Notes: generated from the letters alone by a model not told the origin. A stretch of DNA of 36,085 nt from Chitinophagaceae bacterium (GCA_025362915.1 JANYEU010000426.1:1-36085); one strand, 5' to 3'. Shown: positions 24,752 to 34,052, numbered from the stretch's first letter. Made by a program: numbers and translations.

Positions 24752-27331
24752 ATGAGGAAATTAGGTTACATACTTTTGCTAATTGGCATATCTAACATTG
24801 CCAATGCGCAGAAAACAAATATGAAACTGCCCGCAAGCAGCGACACATTATCTCCACGAACAGACAGTTTGCTTATTCAAGACTTAAACCTATCCGATAA
24901 TATACCAGTAATATCTATTGATGATAATGATATAGGTAGTTTAGGCACTCAAAATATATCCTCTTCCTTATCGGCAGGCAGAGATCCTTTTATTAACGCA
25001 GCCTCATTCAATTTTTTTACTGCCAGATTTAGGGTTCGTGGCTATAACCAAAGCAACTCGACCACTTTTATGAATGGGGCTAAATTGGAAAATCTGGATA
25101 ATGGTGGTAGTAATTTTGGTGCTTTCAGTGGATTGGCAGGTGTTTTAAGAAACAGACACATGTCTAATGGCATTCATCCAAATACTTATGGGTATGGAGG
25201 CATTGGTCTGAATACTGAAATTGATACACGCCCTAGTATTCAAAGAAAGCGTACAGAATTTGGGTATTCTTATTCTAATGGCAACTACACACATAGATGG
25301 TCTTTTACACACTGTACAGGCTTAAATAAAAATGGATGGGCTTTTACATTTAGTGGTAGCAGAAGATGGTCTGATGAAGGTTATGTACCAGGTACTTACA
25401 CAAACAGTTGGAGTTATTTTGTTGGGGTAGATAAAAAGATTAGTGATAAAAGAACATTGTCGTTGGTTATTTTCAACTCTCCTTCCGAAAACGGAGGTCA
25501 AAGAAGTTCTGTAATAGAAATGGACACTTTGGTAGGCAGTCATTACTACAATTCTGCTTGGGGATACCAGAATGGAAAGAAGAGAAATGCGTCCGTAATC
25601 AAAACAAACCAACCTTATATAATACTTTCTGATGAAACAAAATTTAACAATAGCACTAGTCTTATAAATGCTGCGTCATTAAGTTTTGGAACAAGAGGAT
25701 TAACAGGCTTAGAATATTTCAATGCACCTAATCCAGCTCCAGACTATTATAGATACCTCCCTAGTTACTACCCCGATGCCCCAGCAACTGCAGACGCACT
25801 CGCGCAACAAATTAAGACTAACGTAAACAAGCGTCAACTAGATTGGCAATCTTTTTATGATGTAAACAGGTCTCACCCTGAAACGATTAACAATGCCACC
25901 GTTAACGGAGTTACTGGGCAGACATACACCGGGATGCGCTCAAGTTATATTATTGGAGAACGTATAAAGGCTTCGCAAAGATTAAATTTCAGCTCAACTT
26001 TTAATAAAAGATTCAAGCGTGTTGAGTTCACTACTGGCATCGTTCTATTAACACAAAATGACCATAACTATAGACGGTTAGATGATTTATTAGGTGGCAA
26101 TTTTTATCTTGACTTGAATCAATATGCTTTGGGAAGCTCTCCTTCAAATCTAACTAGGGAATACCCCGATGTTCGTAAGCCAAACAATATTATCAAGGCT
26201 GGAGATACATATGGGTATGATTACAATTCCCATATAAACAAAGAACAAGTTTGGACTCAGGGATTATTTAAATTTAGAAGATTTGATGTATTTGCGGCAG
26301 GGGAAATTTCAGGTACTCAATTTTGGAGATATGGTAATATAGCCACTGGTCTATATCCTAATAGCTCTTATGGTAAATCAAAGGTTTATAGCTTCACAAA
26401 CTATGGCATTAAGGGAGGTGCCACTTATAAGGTAGATGGTAAAAACTATCTATTTGTAAATGCATCTTACGAAACAAAGGCACCCGACTTCCGAAATGTG
26501 TTTTTAGCGCCTGATAGCCGTGATCAGGTTCAGGATAATATTAAAAACGAAAAGACTAAAAGTGTAGAAGCTGGTTATTTGTTTAATGGCCCCACTCTTA
26601 AACTACGTGCTACAGGATATTATACTAGAACAGAGGATGAAATGCGCGTGCAAGGCTTCTACAATGATGATTATTATACTTTCACAAACTATGCAACTAA
26701 CAATATTGCTAAAATACACTTCGGTGGCGAACTCGGTTTTGAAGCGAAAATAATACCCGTAGTTACAGTTACTGGTGCCGCTGCTATTGGCAGGTATTAC
26801 TATGATAGCCGTCAGAATGCCATAACTGTAAATGATAATACACAAGGTATCTTGGCTAGAGATACTGTTTATTCTCAAAACTACCGTGTACCGAATACAC
26901 CTCAAGAAGCATATAGTTTGGGCATTCAATATCGGTCAAGAAACTACTGGTATATAGGATTGACTGGCAATTATTTCGCCCAAATCTGGGAGAGTTTCAA
27001 TCCAATACGTCTAACAACATCTGCAGTTTCTAATGTAAATTTCGGCACACCGGATTATTATAAGATAATTAGGCAAGAACGCTTACCAAGCCAATTCACC
27101 CTAGATCTAAATGCAGGCTGCTCTTGGAGGCTTCCAAAACAATGGCTTCATAAAAGCTTCTCTCTATTTATGCTAAACGGGAGGGTAAGTAATTTGTTAG
27201 ATAATAAAGACTTAGTAACTTTTGGCGGACAACAATTAAGATTTGATAAAAGTAATCTTAATAAATTTCCTTCTAGATATACTTATGCAAATGGATTAAC
27301 ATTTGCCCTAAATGCAACATTAAGATTTTAA
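24752..27331 (+). CDS. TonB-dependent outer-membrane receptor
   Basis: An 859-residue receptor with a signal peptide (MRKLGYILLLIGISNIANAQ). The plug domain covers about residues 45-190 (DPFINAASFNFFTARFRVRG, a plug-typical RxRGY string, then FMNGAKLENLDNGG and YGYGGIGLNTEIDTRP). A 22-stranded barrel follows and ends in an aromatic strand (LTFALNATLRF). There is no N-terminal carboxypeptidase-regulatory-like domain and no SusD partner, so it is not a SusC-type polysaccharide system. It is followed after 45 bases by a DUF5689 lipoprotein and is divergent from a secreted nuclease-like enzyme, so the substrate may be nucleic-acid breakdown products or phosphate compounds. Energy comes from TonB-ExbBD encoded elsewhere. 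Confidence 0.93.
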   Translation: MRKLGYILLLIGISNIANAQKTNMKLPASSDTLSPRTDSLLIQDLNLSDNIPVISIDDNDIGSLGTQNISSSLSAGRDPFINAASFNFFTARFRVRGYNQSNSTTFMNGAKLENLDNGGSNFGAFSGLAGVLRNRHMSNGIHPNTYGYGGIGLNTEIDTRPSIQRKRTEFGYSYSNGNYTHRWSFTHCTGLNKNGWAFTFSGSRRWSDEGYVPGTYTNSWSYFVGVDKKISDKRTLSLVIFNSPSENGGQRSSVIEMDTLVGSHYYNSAWGYQNGKKRNASVIKTNQPYIILSDETKFNNSTSLINAASLSFGTRGLTGLEYFNAPNPAPDYYRYLPSYYPDAPATADALAQQIKTNVNKRQLDWQSFYDVNRSHPETINNATVNGVTGQTYTGMRSSYIIGERIKASQRLNFSSTFNKRFKRVEFTTGIVLLTQNDHNYRRLDDLLGGNFYLDLNQYALGSSPSNLTREYPDVRKPNNIIKAGDTYGYDYNSHINKEQVWTQGLFKFRRFDVFAAGEISGTQFWRYGNIATGLYPNSSYGKSKVYSFTNYGIKGGATYKVDGKNYLFVNASYETKAPDFRNVFLAPDSRDQVQDNIKNEKTKSVEAGYLFNGPTLKLRATGYYTRTEDEMRVQGFYNDDYYTFTNYATNNIAKIHFGGELGFEAKIIPVVTVTGAAAIGRYYYDSRQNAITVNDNTQGILARDTVYSQNYRVPNTPQEAYSLGIQYRSRNYWYIGLTGNYFAQIWESFNPIRLTTSAVSNVNFGTPDYYKIIRQERLPSQFTLDLNAGCSWRLPKQWLHKSFSLFMLNGRVSNLLDNKDLVTFGGQQLRFDKSNLNKFPSRYTYANGLTFALNATLRF

Positions 27332-27376
27332 TAAATAAATACAAACAAATAAACACTCACACTAAAAGTTGACAAA

Positions 27377-28804
27377 ATGAAAAATAGAAATTTGTTCTTG
27401 ATTAGTTCATTATTACTGGTTGTATTTGCAACGGTTATTACAATATCTTGTAATAAGAAATTTGACGAACCACCTGTTACTTCTCTTATTCCGATAGATA
27501 CATCTATCACCAATCATATTATCAGTGTTAAAGCTCTGAAGGCCAAACATTCTATTGGTGGTCTGGAGTTGATTACAGATAATTCTATAATCGCGGTAAC
27601 TGTAGGAGCAGATGATGAAAGTGGCAATTTTTATAAATCTTTGGCAGTACAAGATTCAACAGGAGGTATCCTTCTGAAACTAGATCGCAGTAATCTTTTT
27701 AATGACTATCCAGTAGGGAGAAAGTTATATATTAAATGTAAAGGCTTATACATTAGTGATTATAATCATGCCATCGATTTAGGTGTTATTGACAACACCG
27801 TTCCTGGCAATCCTGCACTTGGAGGTATTCCTGCAGTTTTCTTTGACACTTACATTGTAAAGGGTACTCTTGGCAATACAGTAACTCCTAAAGTTGTTAC
27901 ATTGGCTCAATTAAATTCTGCATTAAAAATTGCAGTTGGAAGTATCCCTGCAAAGGATACGTTGCAAAATGTATTAATACAAGTGAACAATGTAGAACTT
28001 GCCACTTCTGATGTTGGATTTATTTATGCAGACACATCCGCCGCAAAGAAATCAGTTTCCCGTAATTTAACTGATTGTATTGGAACAACTGGTGTAGTAC
28101 TTTATACAAGTGGCTATGCCGATTTTGCAGGCTTACCAGTTCCTACTGGTAAGGGTACTTTGACTGGTATATTTACTCCATACAGTAACAAATCAGCTGA
28201 AATACTAGTTCGTGATACAAGCGATGTTAAATTTACTGATACCCGTTGTGGTGCGGCAGTATCAACAACTTTGTTTAGCGAATCGTTTTCTGGTGTTACT
28301 AACGGTACTGTAATTACTACTACAGGTAGCAGCAACGTATGGCAGAACATAGCAGAAGTAGGTGGATTCTCTTACACTGGTTATGTAAATACCGCAGGAA
28401 CCACACACATGGCTAGCATTAGCGGTTTTGTTGCCGGAGGAACTGGTCCTGCTATTATTAAAAGCTGGATGATTACCCAGGCTATCACAATCCCAGCTGC
28501 TACTAATGCCCCAGCTCTGAGTTTTGTAAGTGCTGATGGATACTATGCAGGAGCAACGTTCCAAGTATTGGTTTCCACTGATTATAATGGCAGTAGTACC
28601 CCTTCCACCTCAACATGGGCAGTTTTGCCAGCAACAATATCTACTGGTCACGCCAAATTTACTACTGCAGTTCCTTCAGGAGCAGTAGATTTAAGCGCCT
28701 ACATAGGTAAAACAATATATTTAGCTTGGCGATATACCACTACTACTACTGCACAAGCAGGTACAGGATACGAGTTTGGCACTGTAAAAGTTCTTGGGTA
28801 CTAA
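27377..28804 (+). CDS. DUF5689 lipoprotein with C-terminal choice-of-anchor-like domain
   Basis: A 475-residue lipoprotein. The lipobox cysteine is C25 (VITISCNKK), so it is lipid-anchored, probably in the outer membrane. Residues about 45-290 match DUF5689, a domain typical of Bacteroidota (ITDNSIIAVTVGADDESGNFYKSL read in parts, GGILLKLDRSNLFNDYPVG, LYIKCKGLYI, TGIFTPYSNKSAEILVRDT). It looks like an OB-type beta barrel. Residues about 300-475 are a jelly-roll-like domain (LFSESFSG..., WQNIAEVGGFSYTGY, FEFGTVKV-like ending) similar to choice-of-anchor J. Its position just after the receptor suggests it binds or passes substrate to it. It is closed by a strong terminator at 28842. Confidence 0.85.
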   Translation: MKNRNLFLISSLLLVVFATVITISCNKKFDEPPVTSLIPIDTSITNHIISVKALKAKHSIGGLELITDNSIIAVTVGADDESGNFYKSLAVQDSTGGILLKLDRSNLFNDYPVGRKLYIKCKGLYISDYNHAIDLGVIDNTVPGNPALGGIPAVFFDTYIVKGTLGNTVTPKVVTLAQLNSALKIAVGSIPAKDTLQNVLIQVNNVELATSDVGFIYADTSAAKKSVSRNLTDCIGTTGVVLYTSGYADFAGLPVPTGKGTLTGIFTPYSNKSAEILVRDTSDVKFTDTRCGAAVSTTLFSESFSGVTNGTVITTTGSSNVWQNIAEVGGFSYTGYVNTAGTTHMASISGFVAGGTGPAIIKSWMITQAITIPAATNAPALSFVSADGYYAGATFQVLVSTDYNGSSTPSTSTWAVLPATISTGHAKFTTAVPSGAVDLSAYIGKTIYLAWRYTTTTTAQAGTGYEFGTVKVLGY

Positions 28805-28841
28805 ACTCAACCACACTTTGTAGATAAATTTGATTGATTAC

Positions 28842-28888
28842 AAACTGGCTTAAAGTATTAGAGATAATATTTTAAGCCAGTTTTGTTT
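28842..28888 (+). terminator. Rho-independent terminator after the DUF5689 gene
   Basis: A perfect 13-bp stem, AAACTGGCTTAAA (28842-28854) paired with TTTAAGCCAGTTT (28871-28883), with a 16-base loop, followed by TTGTTT. It ends the receptor/DUF5689 transcription unit and separates it from the protease gene. Confidence 0.88.
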
Positions 28889-28937
28889 ATAAAGGGCATA
28901 ACTTTTACGTTACTTTACACTAATTAAAAACAACAAT

Positions 28938-29960
28938 ATGCTCACAAAACAACTTGAGTTGACTGGGGAACAGACCTCTCCCCTATTTAGAATTATGTGG
29001 ATTCATAATAATAATGAACCACAAAGAAGGTATTATGACAACAATATCTGTGCATTTCATATTGGCAATGGTTTTATTCTTTCCGTTGCCCATAACCTTA
29101 GAGCAGAAGCACAAATTTTCAAATCGATAGACCAGTCAATCTATACAACTGAAATATTACCGAGGTTGAATGCCGAACAAATTGCCCTTTTTAATAAGTG
29201 CTATCCATTGGATGCCTCAACAAATAAACGATATGTAAATATCATAGACCAGCAGGATTATCATACTATTGTAGAAATACTAAAGCAAATAAACTTTGAC
29301 ACAAGATGGCTAACACTTATGCAACGGAATATTTGCAAACCTTACATGCTGGTTCAATTTAAGAATAACCAATTTTATAATGATGTATCATTGACCAAAC
29401 ACTTTAATGCGGATACTTATTTTTCGGAACCGAGTATTAACAGACATACTTTTTTGGTTGAAGTAGAGCTTGTTGAAGCATTTTATAATGAAGACATAGC
29501 ATTATATAAAATGGTTAATGCCAATCAAGATGTAATAAATAGAATTCCTTCCATTGAAGTTGATTCTTCTGTTCTAAACGATAATGAATCGAATTATTAT
29601 TGCCTACAGAGTTCTCCATCAAGCGAGATTGGCAAGCTGTTGAACAAGGCACAAATAGAAGGATACTTGGAACATTTTAATGTTTTTCAAGACCGTATTG
29701 GCGGCAACTATACATTTGAAGGAATGCGTTATCTGATAAAAGGGTATTTTAGATTTGGTTCTTCGGGAGCTCCGTATGTATCTTACAATAAGGAAACCCA
29801 GAAGTTTAAGGTAAATGCGGTGCAAAGCGAGGCATGCCCCATCCAGCTTTCTATAGATAATAAAAGAGATGGCAACTTTCAATATGTAAATGCGCTTGCC
29901 ACTTCTTTAAGTGTTATTAAAGAGAGATTAGACAAACAATTAGGGGCAACAACCTTTTAA
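28938..29960 (+). CDS. Trypsin-like serine protease without a signal peptide
   Basis: A 340-residue protein carrying the three motifs of a chymotrypsin-fold serine protease in the correct order. H52 is in GNGFILSVAHNL (standing for TAAHC), D186 in YNEDIALYKM, and S276 in FRFGSSGAPYV, which fits GxSGxP. The region between H52 and D186, about 130 residues, is longer than in HtrA-type proteases and must hold an insertion; it contains two helical pieces (AEQIALFNKCYPL, YHTIVEILKQINF). There is no signal peptide, membrane helix or PDZ domain, so it is probably cytoplasmic. It forms a single-gene unit between a strong terminator and a 32-bp palindrome. Leaderless trypsin-like proteins like this are found in stress and defence contexts; no partner gene is adjacent. 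Confidence 0.8.
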   Translation: MLTKQLELTGEQTSPLFRIMWIHNNNEPQRRYYDNNICAFHIGNGFILSVAHNLRAEAQIFKSIDQSIYTTEILPRLNAEQIALFNKCYPLDASTNKRYVNIIDQQDYHTIVEILKQINFDTRWLTLMQRNICKPYMLVQFKNNQFYNDVSLTKHFNADTYFSEPSINRHTFLVEVELVEAFYNEDIALYKMVNANQDVINRIPSIEVDSSVLNDNESNYYCLQSSPSSEIGKLLNKAQIEGYLEHFNVFQDRIGGNYTFEGMRYLIKGYFRFGSSGAPYVSYNKETQKFKVNAVQSEACPIQLSIDNKRDGNFQYVNALATSLSVIKERLDKQLGATTF

Positions 29961-29974
29961 AAGGTTGTTGCCCC
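29943..29974. terminator. Perfect 32-bp palindrome overlapping the protease stop codon
   Basis: The half GGGGCAACAACCTTTT is followed at once by its exact reverse complement. The left arm encodes the last residues (GATTF) and the stop TAA lies in the centre. There is no downstream T-run (TCTCAATATT follows), so a standard terminator function is uncertain. Confidence 0.65.
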
Positions 29975-30243
29975 TCTCAATATTATGCTTTACAACACCT
30001 AACTAATAAACTTATCCTCTATCTTTCATACTCTACCAATTCAAACCTACTCTTCAACAATATATTATCCGAAGTAGTGCCAATCATCATAGCAGATTCA
30101 GCCTGATATCATTTGCCCAGAACAGTTATTATCAATGTTTATTGATTCTGTCTTGAGTAAAATACCACGGCGAACCGAACAATTTAAGGTTGCGTTACCT
30201 TTATAGGTCTGTGCTACTTACATTTGCCCACTTAAATTTATAC

Positions 30244-30807
30244 ATGACAAAGACTTACGACTATATTATTGTACTTAAAAAGAAACCTTTTGAACTAATA
30301 GATACCATTAGTAAGCTGATGCTGTTGTTGGCCCTAGCTGCATTTGTTTTCGATTCTTTTTCTACCTTTTATAACCACAATACTAAAATATCCACTAGCG
30401 TTGCTTGGCTATTGGTATGTATTTCTACAGCAGTGGCTGGTTGGTGGATATTTTGTGGTTGGCAACAAGGCAGGGGACTTATTCCTTATTATCGTTTTGC
30501 ATTGATGTTTGCAGCTTGGGGATGGATTAGTTTGCCAGGAGGTAAATTGATTGCGATGGTTTATCTAGTAGCCTGTTTTTTAGAGAAACCAGTAAAAGTT
30601 TCTCCAGAAGTTGCTTTTGATGATGAAGAAATAGTCATTAATAGTTTCCCGAAACAAACTTTTCAATGGGATGCAGTAAATAATGTTGTTTTGAAAGATG
30701 GGCTACTAACCATTGATCTAAAAAATAATAAAGTAATTCAAAAAGAAGTAGATGCCCAGATTTCACCTGAAATTGAAGCTGAATTTAATAGGTTCTGTCA
30801 AAAGTAA
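30244..30807 (+). CDS. Small multi-pass membrane protein with a PH-like C-terminus
   Basis: A 187-residue protein with hydrophobic helices at about 24-43, 50-70, and 82-112, then a soluble C-terminal part (FDDEEIVINSFPKQTFQWDA, NNVVLKDGLLTIDLKNNKVI) with the strand pattern of bacterial PH-like domains of the YcxB/YdbT kind. The ATG at 30244 is preferred to an in-frame TTG at 30190, because the extra residues add nothing to the fold. No specific function can be assigned. It is followed by a repeat and then a radical SAM gene in the same direction. Confidence 0.7.
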   Translation: MTKTYDYIIVLKKKPFELIDTISKLMLLLALAAFVFDSFSTFYNHNTKISTSVAWLLVCISTAVAGWWIFCGWQQGRGLIPYYRFALMFAAWGWISLPGGKLIAMVYLVACFLEKPVKVSPEVAFDDEEIVINSFPKQTFQWDAVNNVVLKDGLLTIDLKNNKVIQKEVDAQISPEIEAEFNRFCQK

Positions 30808-30809
30808 GT

Positions 30810-30880
30810 AACTAGCCGAAAGTTGAAAGTCAAGAGTCAAAGGCGATGGAGCAACTAAATACTTTCAACTTCGACTAATT
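30810..30880. repeat. Imperfect inverted repeat of the GTTGAAAGTC family
   Basis: The left arm 30810-30830 (AACTAGCCGAAAGTTGAAAGT) pairs with the right arm 30861-30880 with two substitutions and one deletion. It shares its core with the repeat at 20469-20558, about 10 kb away. It lies just before the radical SAM gene. Confidence 0.75.
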
Positions 30881-30915
30881 TATAACTCATATCTCATAAT
30901 TTATAATTAATAAAT

Positions 30916-32199
30916 ATGCCTTACGTACTTTATTCTGATGGCAATGGAAATATATTCGAAGACTTGTCCTTGTATGCCGTTGGGCGTGCGGGTTGGGATG
31001 CTTATCCAGTAGAAAATGAGGATTGGATAGAACTGCCCGAGGGTGGTAACCTATACGAATTGCCAGGCCGTAGGGGCATTGGCATTGATGTAGAAACGGG
31101 CGATATGCGCCTTTGTGATAAAGGTTGGGCTGTGGCAGCGTTTATTCCGCCGGCACATACTGGGTTGTTTATGGCCGCCTACGAAACCTTGCCCGATGCA
31201 CCCACACTTCCTTTGTTCTGCTATACAGCTGCTGGTTGGGAAGATGATAAGTTTTATGTAACGGCTGTAAGGATAGAGTCCGACATAAGGCAGGAAGCCG
31301 AGGGATATGACGATGTTAAGATAGAAACAGGAACCAATCATCTATTGGCCGCCTATCCAGATAACCGATTGGTAAAACACCTGATGGAAAACTGTTGCAT
31401 GACTTATACCTGTCCTGCTGCACGTAATTTATCTTTGGGAAGATGGGAGTGTCCTGTGCCTACTTCACCTGCATGTAATGCAAATTGTATTGGGTGTATT
31501 TCTTTTCAGCCAGAAGAAGAAACCATTGTTGCCACACAGGATAGACTTACGTTTAAACCTACACCAGAAGAAATTGTGGAATTTACCGTGCCACATTTAA
31601 TGAATGCGCCCTACCCTATCATTAGCTTTGGACAAGGTTGTGAAGGTGAACCATTGCTTATGTGGGAGACCATACGCGATTCTATCATTGAGATAAGAAA
31701 GCATACGCCAAACGGCAGCATCAACATCAATACAAATGGTTCCAAACCAGATGCGGTAAGGGCATTGTGCGAAGCCGGACTAAACAGCATAAGGGTTAGT
31801 ACAAATTCTGCGCGGAAACATATATATACGCCCTATTATCGCCCCAATAACTATCAGTTCGAAGATATAGTAGAAAGCCTTAAAGTGATGCGTAGCTATG
31901 GTGGTTGGGCAAGCATTAATTACTTTGTTTTTCCTGGCATGACAGATAGTATTGAGGAATATGAGGCTTTGCGTTGGTTGATTAAAGAAACCGATCTGAA
32001 CATGATTCAATGGCGCAACTTTAATATTGATCCCGATTGGTATTTAGGACAAATAGGCGTTACAGATATGGGTGAGATAATGGGTGTAAAACAATTACAA
32101 GGCCTGATAAAAGAAGAGTTCCCCAATGTGAAGTATGGGTACTTCAATCCGCCAATAGAAAGGATAAAAGGTAACTACGAAGCCGATTATGCGCATTAG
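30916..32199 (+). CDS. Radical SAM protein
   Basis: A 427-residue enzyme with the [4Fe-4S] motif CX3CX2C at C187-NAN-C191-IG-C194. The SAM-binding region follows (ISFGQGCEGEPLLMW, the GGE-like motif; INTNGSKPDAVRALCEAGLNSIRVS). The partial TIM-barrel fold is of the MoaA/PqqE/AslB type. Ahead of it, about 180 residues form an unusual beta-rich N-terminal domain (ELPGRRGIGIDVETGDMRLCDKGWAVAAF) with extra cysteines at 160, 161, 166 and 179 that might support a second cluster. No peptide substrate gene or known partner lies next to it. The start codon ATG 30916 is clear after an AT-rich leader. The specific reaction is unknown. Confidence 0.88.
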   Translation: MPYVLYSDGNGNIFEDLSLYAVGRAGWDAYPVENEDWIELPEGGNLYELPGRRGIGIDVETGDMRLCDKGWAVAAFIPPAHTGLFMAAYETLPDAPTLPLFCYTAAGWEDDKFYVTAVRIESDIRQEAEGYDDVKIETGTNHLLAAYPDNRLVKHLMENCCMTYTCPAARNLSLGRWECPVPTSPACNANCIGCISFQPEEETIVATQDRLTFKPTPEEIVEFTVPHLMNAPYPIISFGQGCEGEPLLMWETIRDSIIEIRKHTPNGSININTNGSKPDAVRALCEAGLNSIRVSTNSARKHIYTPYYRPNNYQFEDIVESLKVMRSYGGWASINYFVFPGMTDSIEEYEALRWLIKETDLNMIQWRNFNIDPDWYLGQIGVTDMGEIMGVKQLQGLIKEEFPNVKYGYFNPPIERIKGNYEADYAH

Positions 32200-32220
32200 A
32201 TTTTGATATTATGCAAATAA

Positions 32221-32255
32221 AAAGGCAGCCTCTCATTCAAGACGCTGCCTTTTTG
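32221..32255. terminator. Bidirectional Rho-independent terminator
   Basis: The stem AAAGGCAGC (32221-32229) pairs perfectly with GCTGCCTTT (32244-32252) around a 14-base loop. T-runs exist on both strands, so it serves the radical SAM gene from the left and the universal stress genes from the right. Confidence 0.9.
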
Positions 32256-32298
32256 TTATATGTAATCGGCAGATTGCTTATACTAATACATCTTCGTA

Positions 32299-33147
32299 CT
32301 ATGAATGTACAACCATCAATGGGATGTGGCTGTGAAATGCTAATTCCTTAGTGTGGCTTTTTATAAAAAGACTTTCAATGAGATTATGCTTCTTGGGTAT
32401 TACTACAACTAAATCTACGTCATTATTTTCCGCAAAGTGATTAACCCCGTCTGAAAAAAACACACATTCTGTAAAATAAAATTCAGGGTTATAGCCATTG
32501 AACAAATTTTCAAATGCCAAACGCTCTGAAGAGTCTTCGTCATACCTTTCCTCATTCATTTTAGCAACATGAAGAATAAGTAATGTAGCTTTTGTTGAAT
32601 CTAGCACAGCCTTTAGTTGATTGGCAGGAACTGACTTTTCAATCTCGGAAAAATCTGAAATCAACATTATCTTATCAATCCCTTTAAACTCATTTTTTGC
32701 AGGCACTATTATAACTGGTACAGAAGATTGTCGGGCAACAACCACTGTATCGCTCCCAATAATATTTTCTGTAAAAGCCCCTCCCCCAGTAATACCCATA
32801 ATAATAATATCTGCGCCAGCATTCTTTTGGGTAGTTCTTATATCCTCTGTGAAGAATCCATAGTTTACAATCAATTCCATTTCAAGTCCAGGAAAAGAAT
32901 AGTTTTTTAGTTGTTGCTGAAAATGTTTAAGTCCATTTAAGGCACTATCTTTCATTATGTCAAAATCAACCAAATCGTCATTAAGCATTACGGGTTCTGT
33001 TGGCACGACATTAAAATTTACAGGAACAGCGTAAGTATGATAAAAGATTATCTTTTTAGCTCCAACTTGTTTGGCAAATCCTAAGGCATATTTACCCGCA
33101 TTTAACGAAGCATCAGAAAAATCGGTAGGCAATAATATAGTATTCAT
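32299..33147 (-). CDS. Tandem-domain universal stress protein (second copy)
   Basis: A 282-residue protein with two UspA-type domains. The first (about 1-150) starts TILLPTDFSDASLNAGKYAL and carries the ATP-binding motif G-x2-G-x9-GS in IMGITGGGAFTENIIGS, followed by VPVIIVPA. The second (about 155-282) keeps the fold but has a weaker motif (VVVIPKKHNLIESLFIKSHTKELAFHSHIPLMVVH). It is cytoplasmic and probably protects or signals under starvation, hypoxia or oxidative stress, as the family does. It lies 44 bases after its paralogue on the same strand, so the two probably share a transcript ending at the terminator at 32221-32255. Confidence 0.93.
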   Translation of the reverse strand: MNTILLPTDFSDASLNAGKYALGFAKQVGAKKIIFYHTYAVPVNFNVVPTEPVMLNDDLVDFDIMKDSALNGLKHFQQQLKNYSFPGLEMELIVNYGFFTEDIRTTQKNAGADIIIMGITGGGAFTENIIGSDTVVVARQSSVPVIIVPAKNEFKGIDKIMLISDFSEIEKSVPANQLKAVLDSTKATLLILHVAKMNEERYDEDSSERLAFENLFNGYNPEFYFTECVFFSDGVNHFAENNDVDLVVVIPKKHNLIESLFIKSHTKELAFHSHIPLMVVHS

Positions 33148-33191
33148 TATAAAAGGTTTTATTAACGTGTCTTTTTAAAATTATTTGATAA

Positions 33192-34034
33192 TTAATATTC
33201 ATGAACAGCCATCAAAGGAATATTACTGTGAAAAGCCAGCCCAGTTGTGTGACTTTTTGTAAACACACTTTCCAGAAAACTATGTTTCTTAGGAATTACA
33301 ATAGTAATATCTGCTTTATATTCTGAAGAAAAATAATTGGTTGCTTCTATAAAATTGGGGTTTGTTACAAAATGAAATTCGGGGTTATATCCAGCAAATA
33401 ATTCTTTCAATGCCAAGCATTCATGAGCCCCCTCATAAAGTGAGTGGCGTGCAGAAGAGGCTACATGCAGGATTAATAATTTTGCATTGGTATCGTCCAA
33501 CACTTTTTTAATTGGAATAAAAGGAACAAACTCTTCTATTTCTACAAAGTCAGACACCAACAACAACCTATTTATACGTTTGTAAGTACTTCTTGGCGGC
33601 ACAATTATCACCGGCACTTTGGCATATTTGGCTACTACTGTGGTATTGCTTCCAAATATCTTTTCAGAAATCATTCCCCCACCTGTTATTCCCATAACTA
33701 TAACGTCGGCATCTACCTCATCGCAAGCGCCATTGATGTTTTCTGGAAGTAGGCCATACTTGGCTAATAACTCTATCTGAATGCCTTGGGGACATTCGGA
33801 CAATAAGCCGTTTTTTACATAGTTCAAGCCTTCCATTGCAGCATCTTCCAGCATCTCATAATCCAAGATACTGATACCGGGCATAGACGGGTCTATTGTG
33901 GTATTCATTGGCGCAACAAACACGTTATATAAAATAATTTTTTTAGCCCCGACTTGCTTTGCCAAACCAAAAGCATAATTAACAGCATTGATGGAAGTGT
34001 CAGAGAAATCAGTAGGTACAAGTATCGTTTTCAT
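33192..34034 (-). CDS. Tandem-domain universal stress protein (first copy)
   Basis: A 280-residue UspA-UspA protein, paralogous to the next gene along the whole length. The N-terminal domain begins TILVPTDFSDTSINAVNYAFGLAKQ and holds the ATP-binding motif in VMGITGGGMISEKIFGSNTTV; the C-terminal domain ends TTGLAFHSNIPLMAVHEY. The two copies share most motifs, indicating an old gene duplication. It is the first gene of the pair and has a palindrome of FNR geometry 48 bases upstream of the start. Its 5' region is bounded by the metG terminator. Confidence 0.93.
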   Translation of the reverse strand: MKTILVPTDFSDTSINAVNYAFGLAKQVGAKKIILYNVFVAPMNTTIDPSMPGISILDYEMLEDAAMEGLNYVKNGLLSECPQGIQIELLAKYGLLPENINGACDEVDADVIVMGITGGGMISEKIFGSNTTVVAKYAKVPVIIVPPRSTYKRINRLLLVSDFVEIEEFVPFIPIKKVLDDTNAKLLILHVASSARHSLYEGAHECLALKELFAGYNPEFHFVTNPNFIEATNYFSSEYKADITIVIPKKHSFLESVFTKSHTTGLAFHSNIPLMAVHEY

Positions 34035-34052
34035 ATAGCTCGCTTTAAGACA

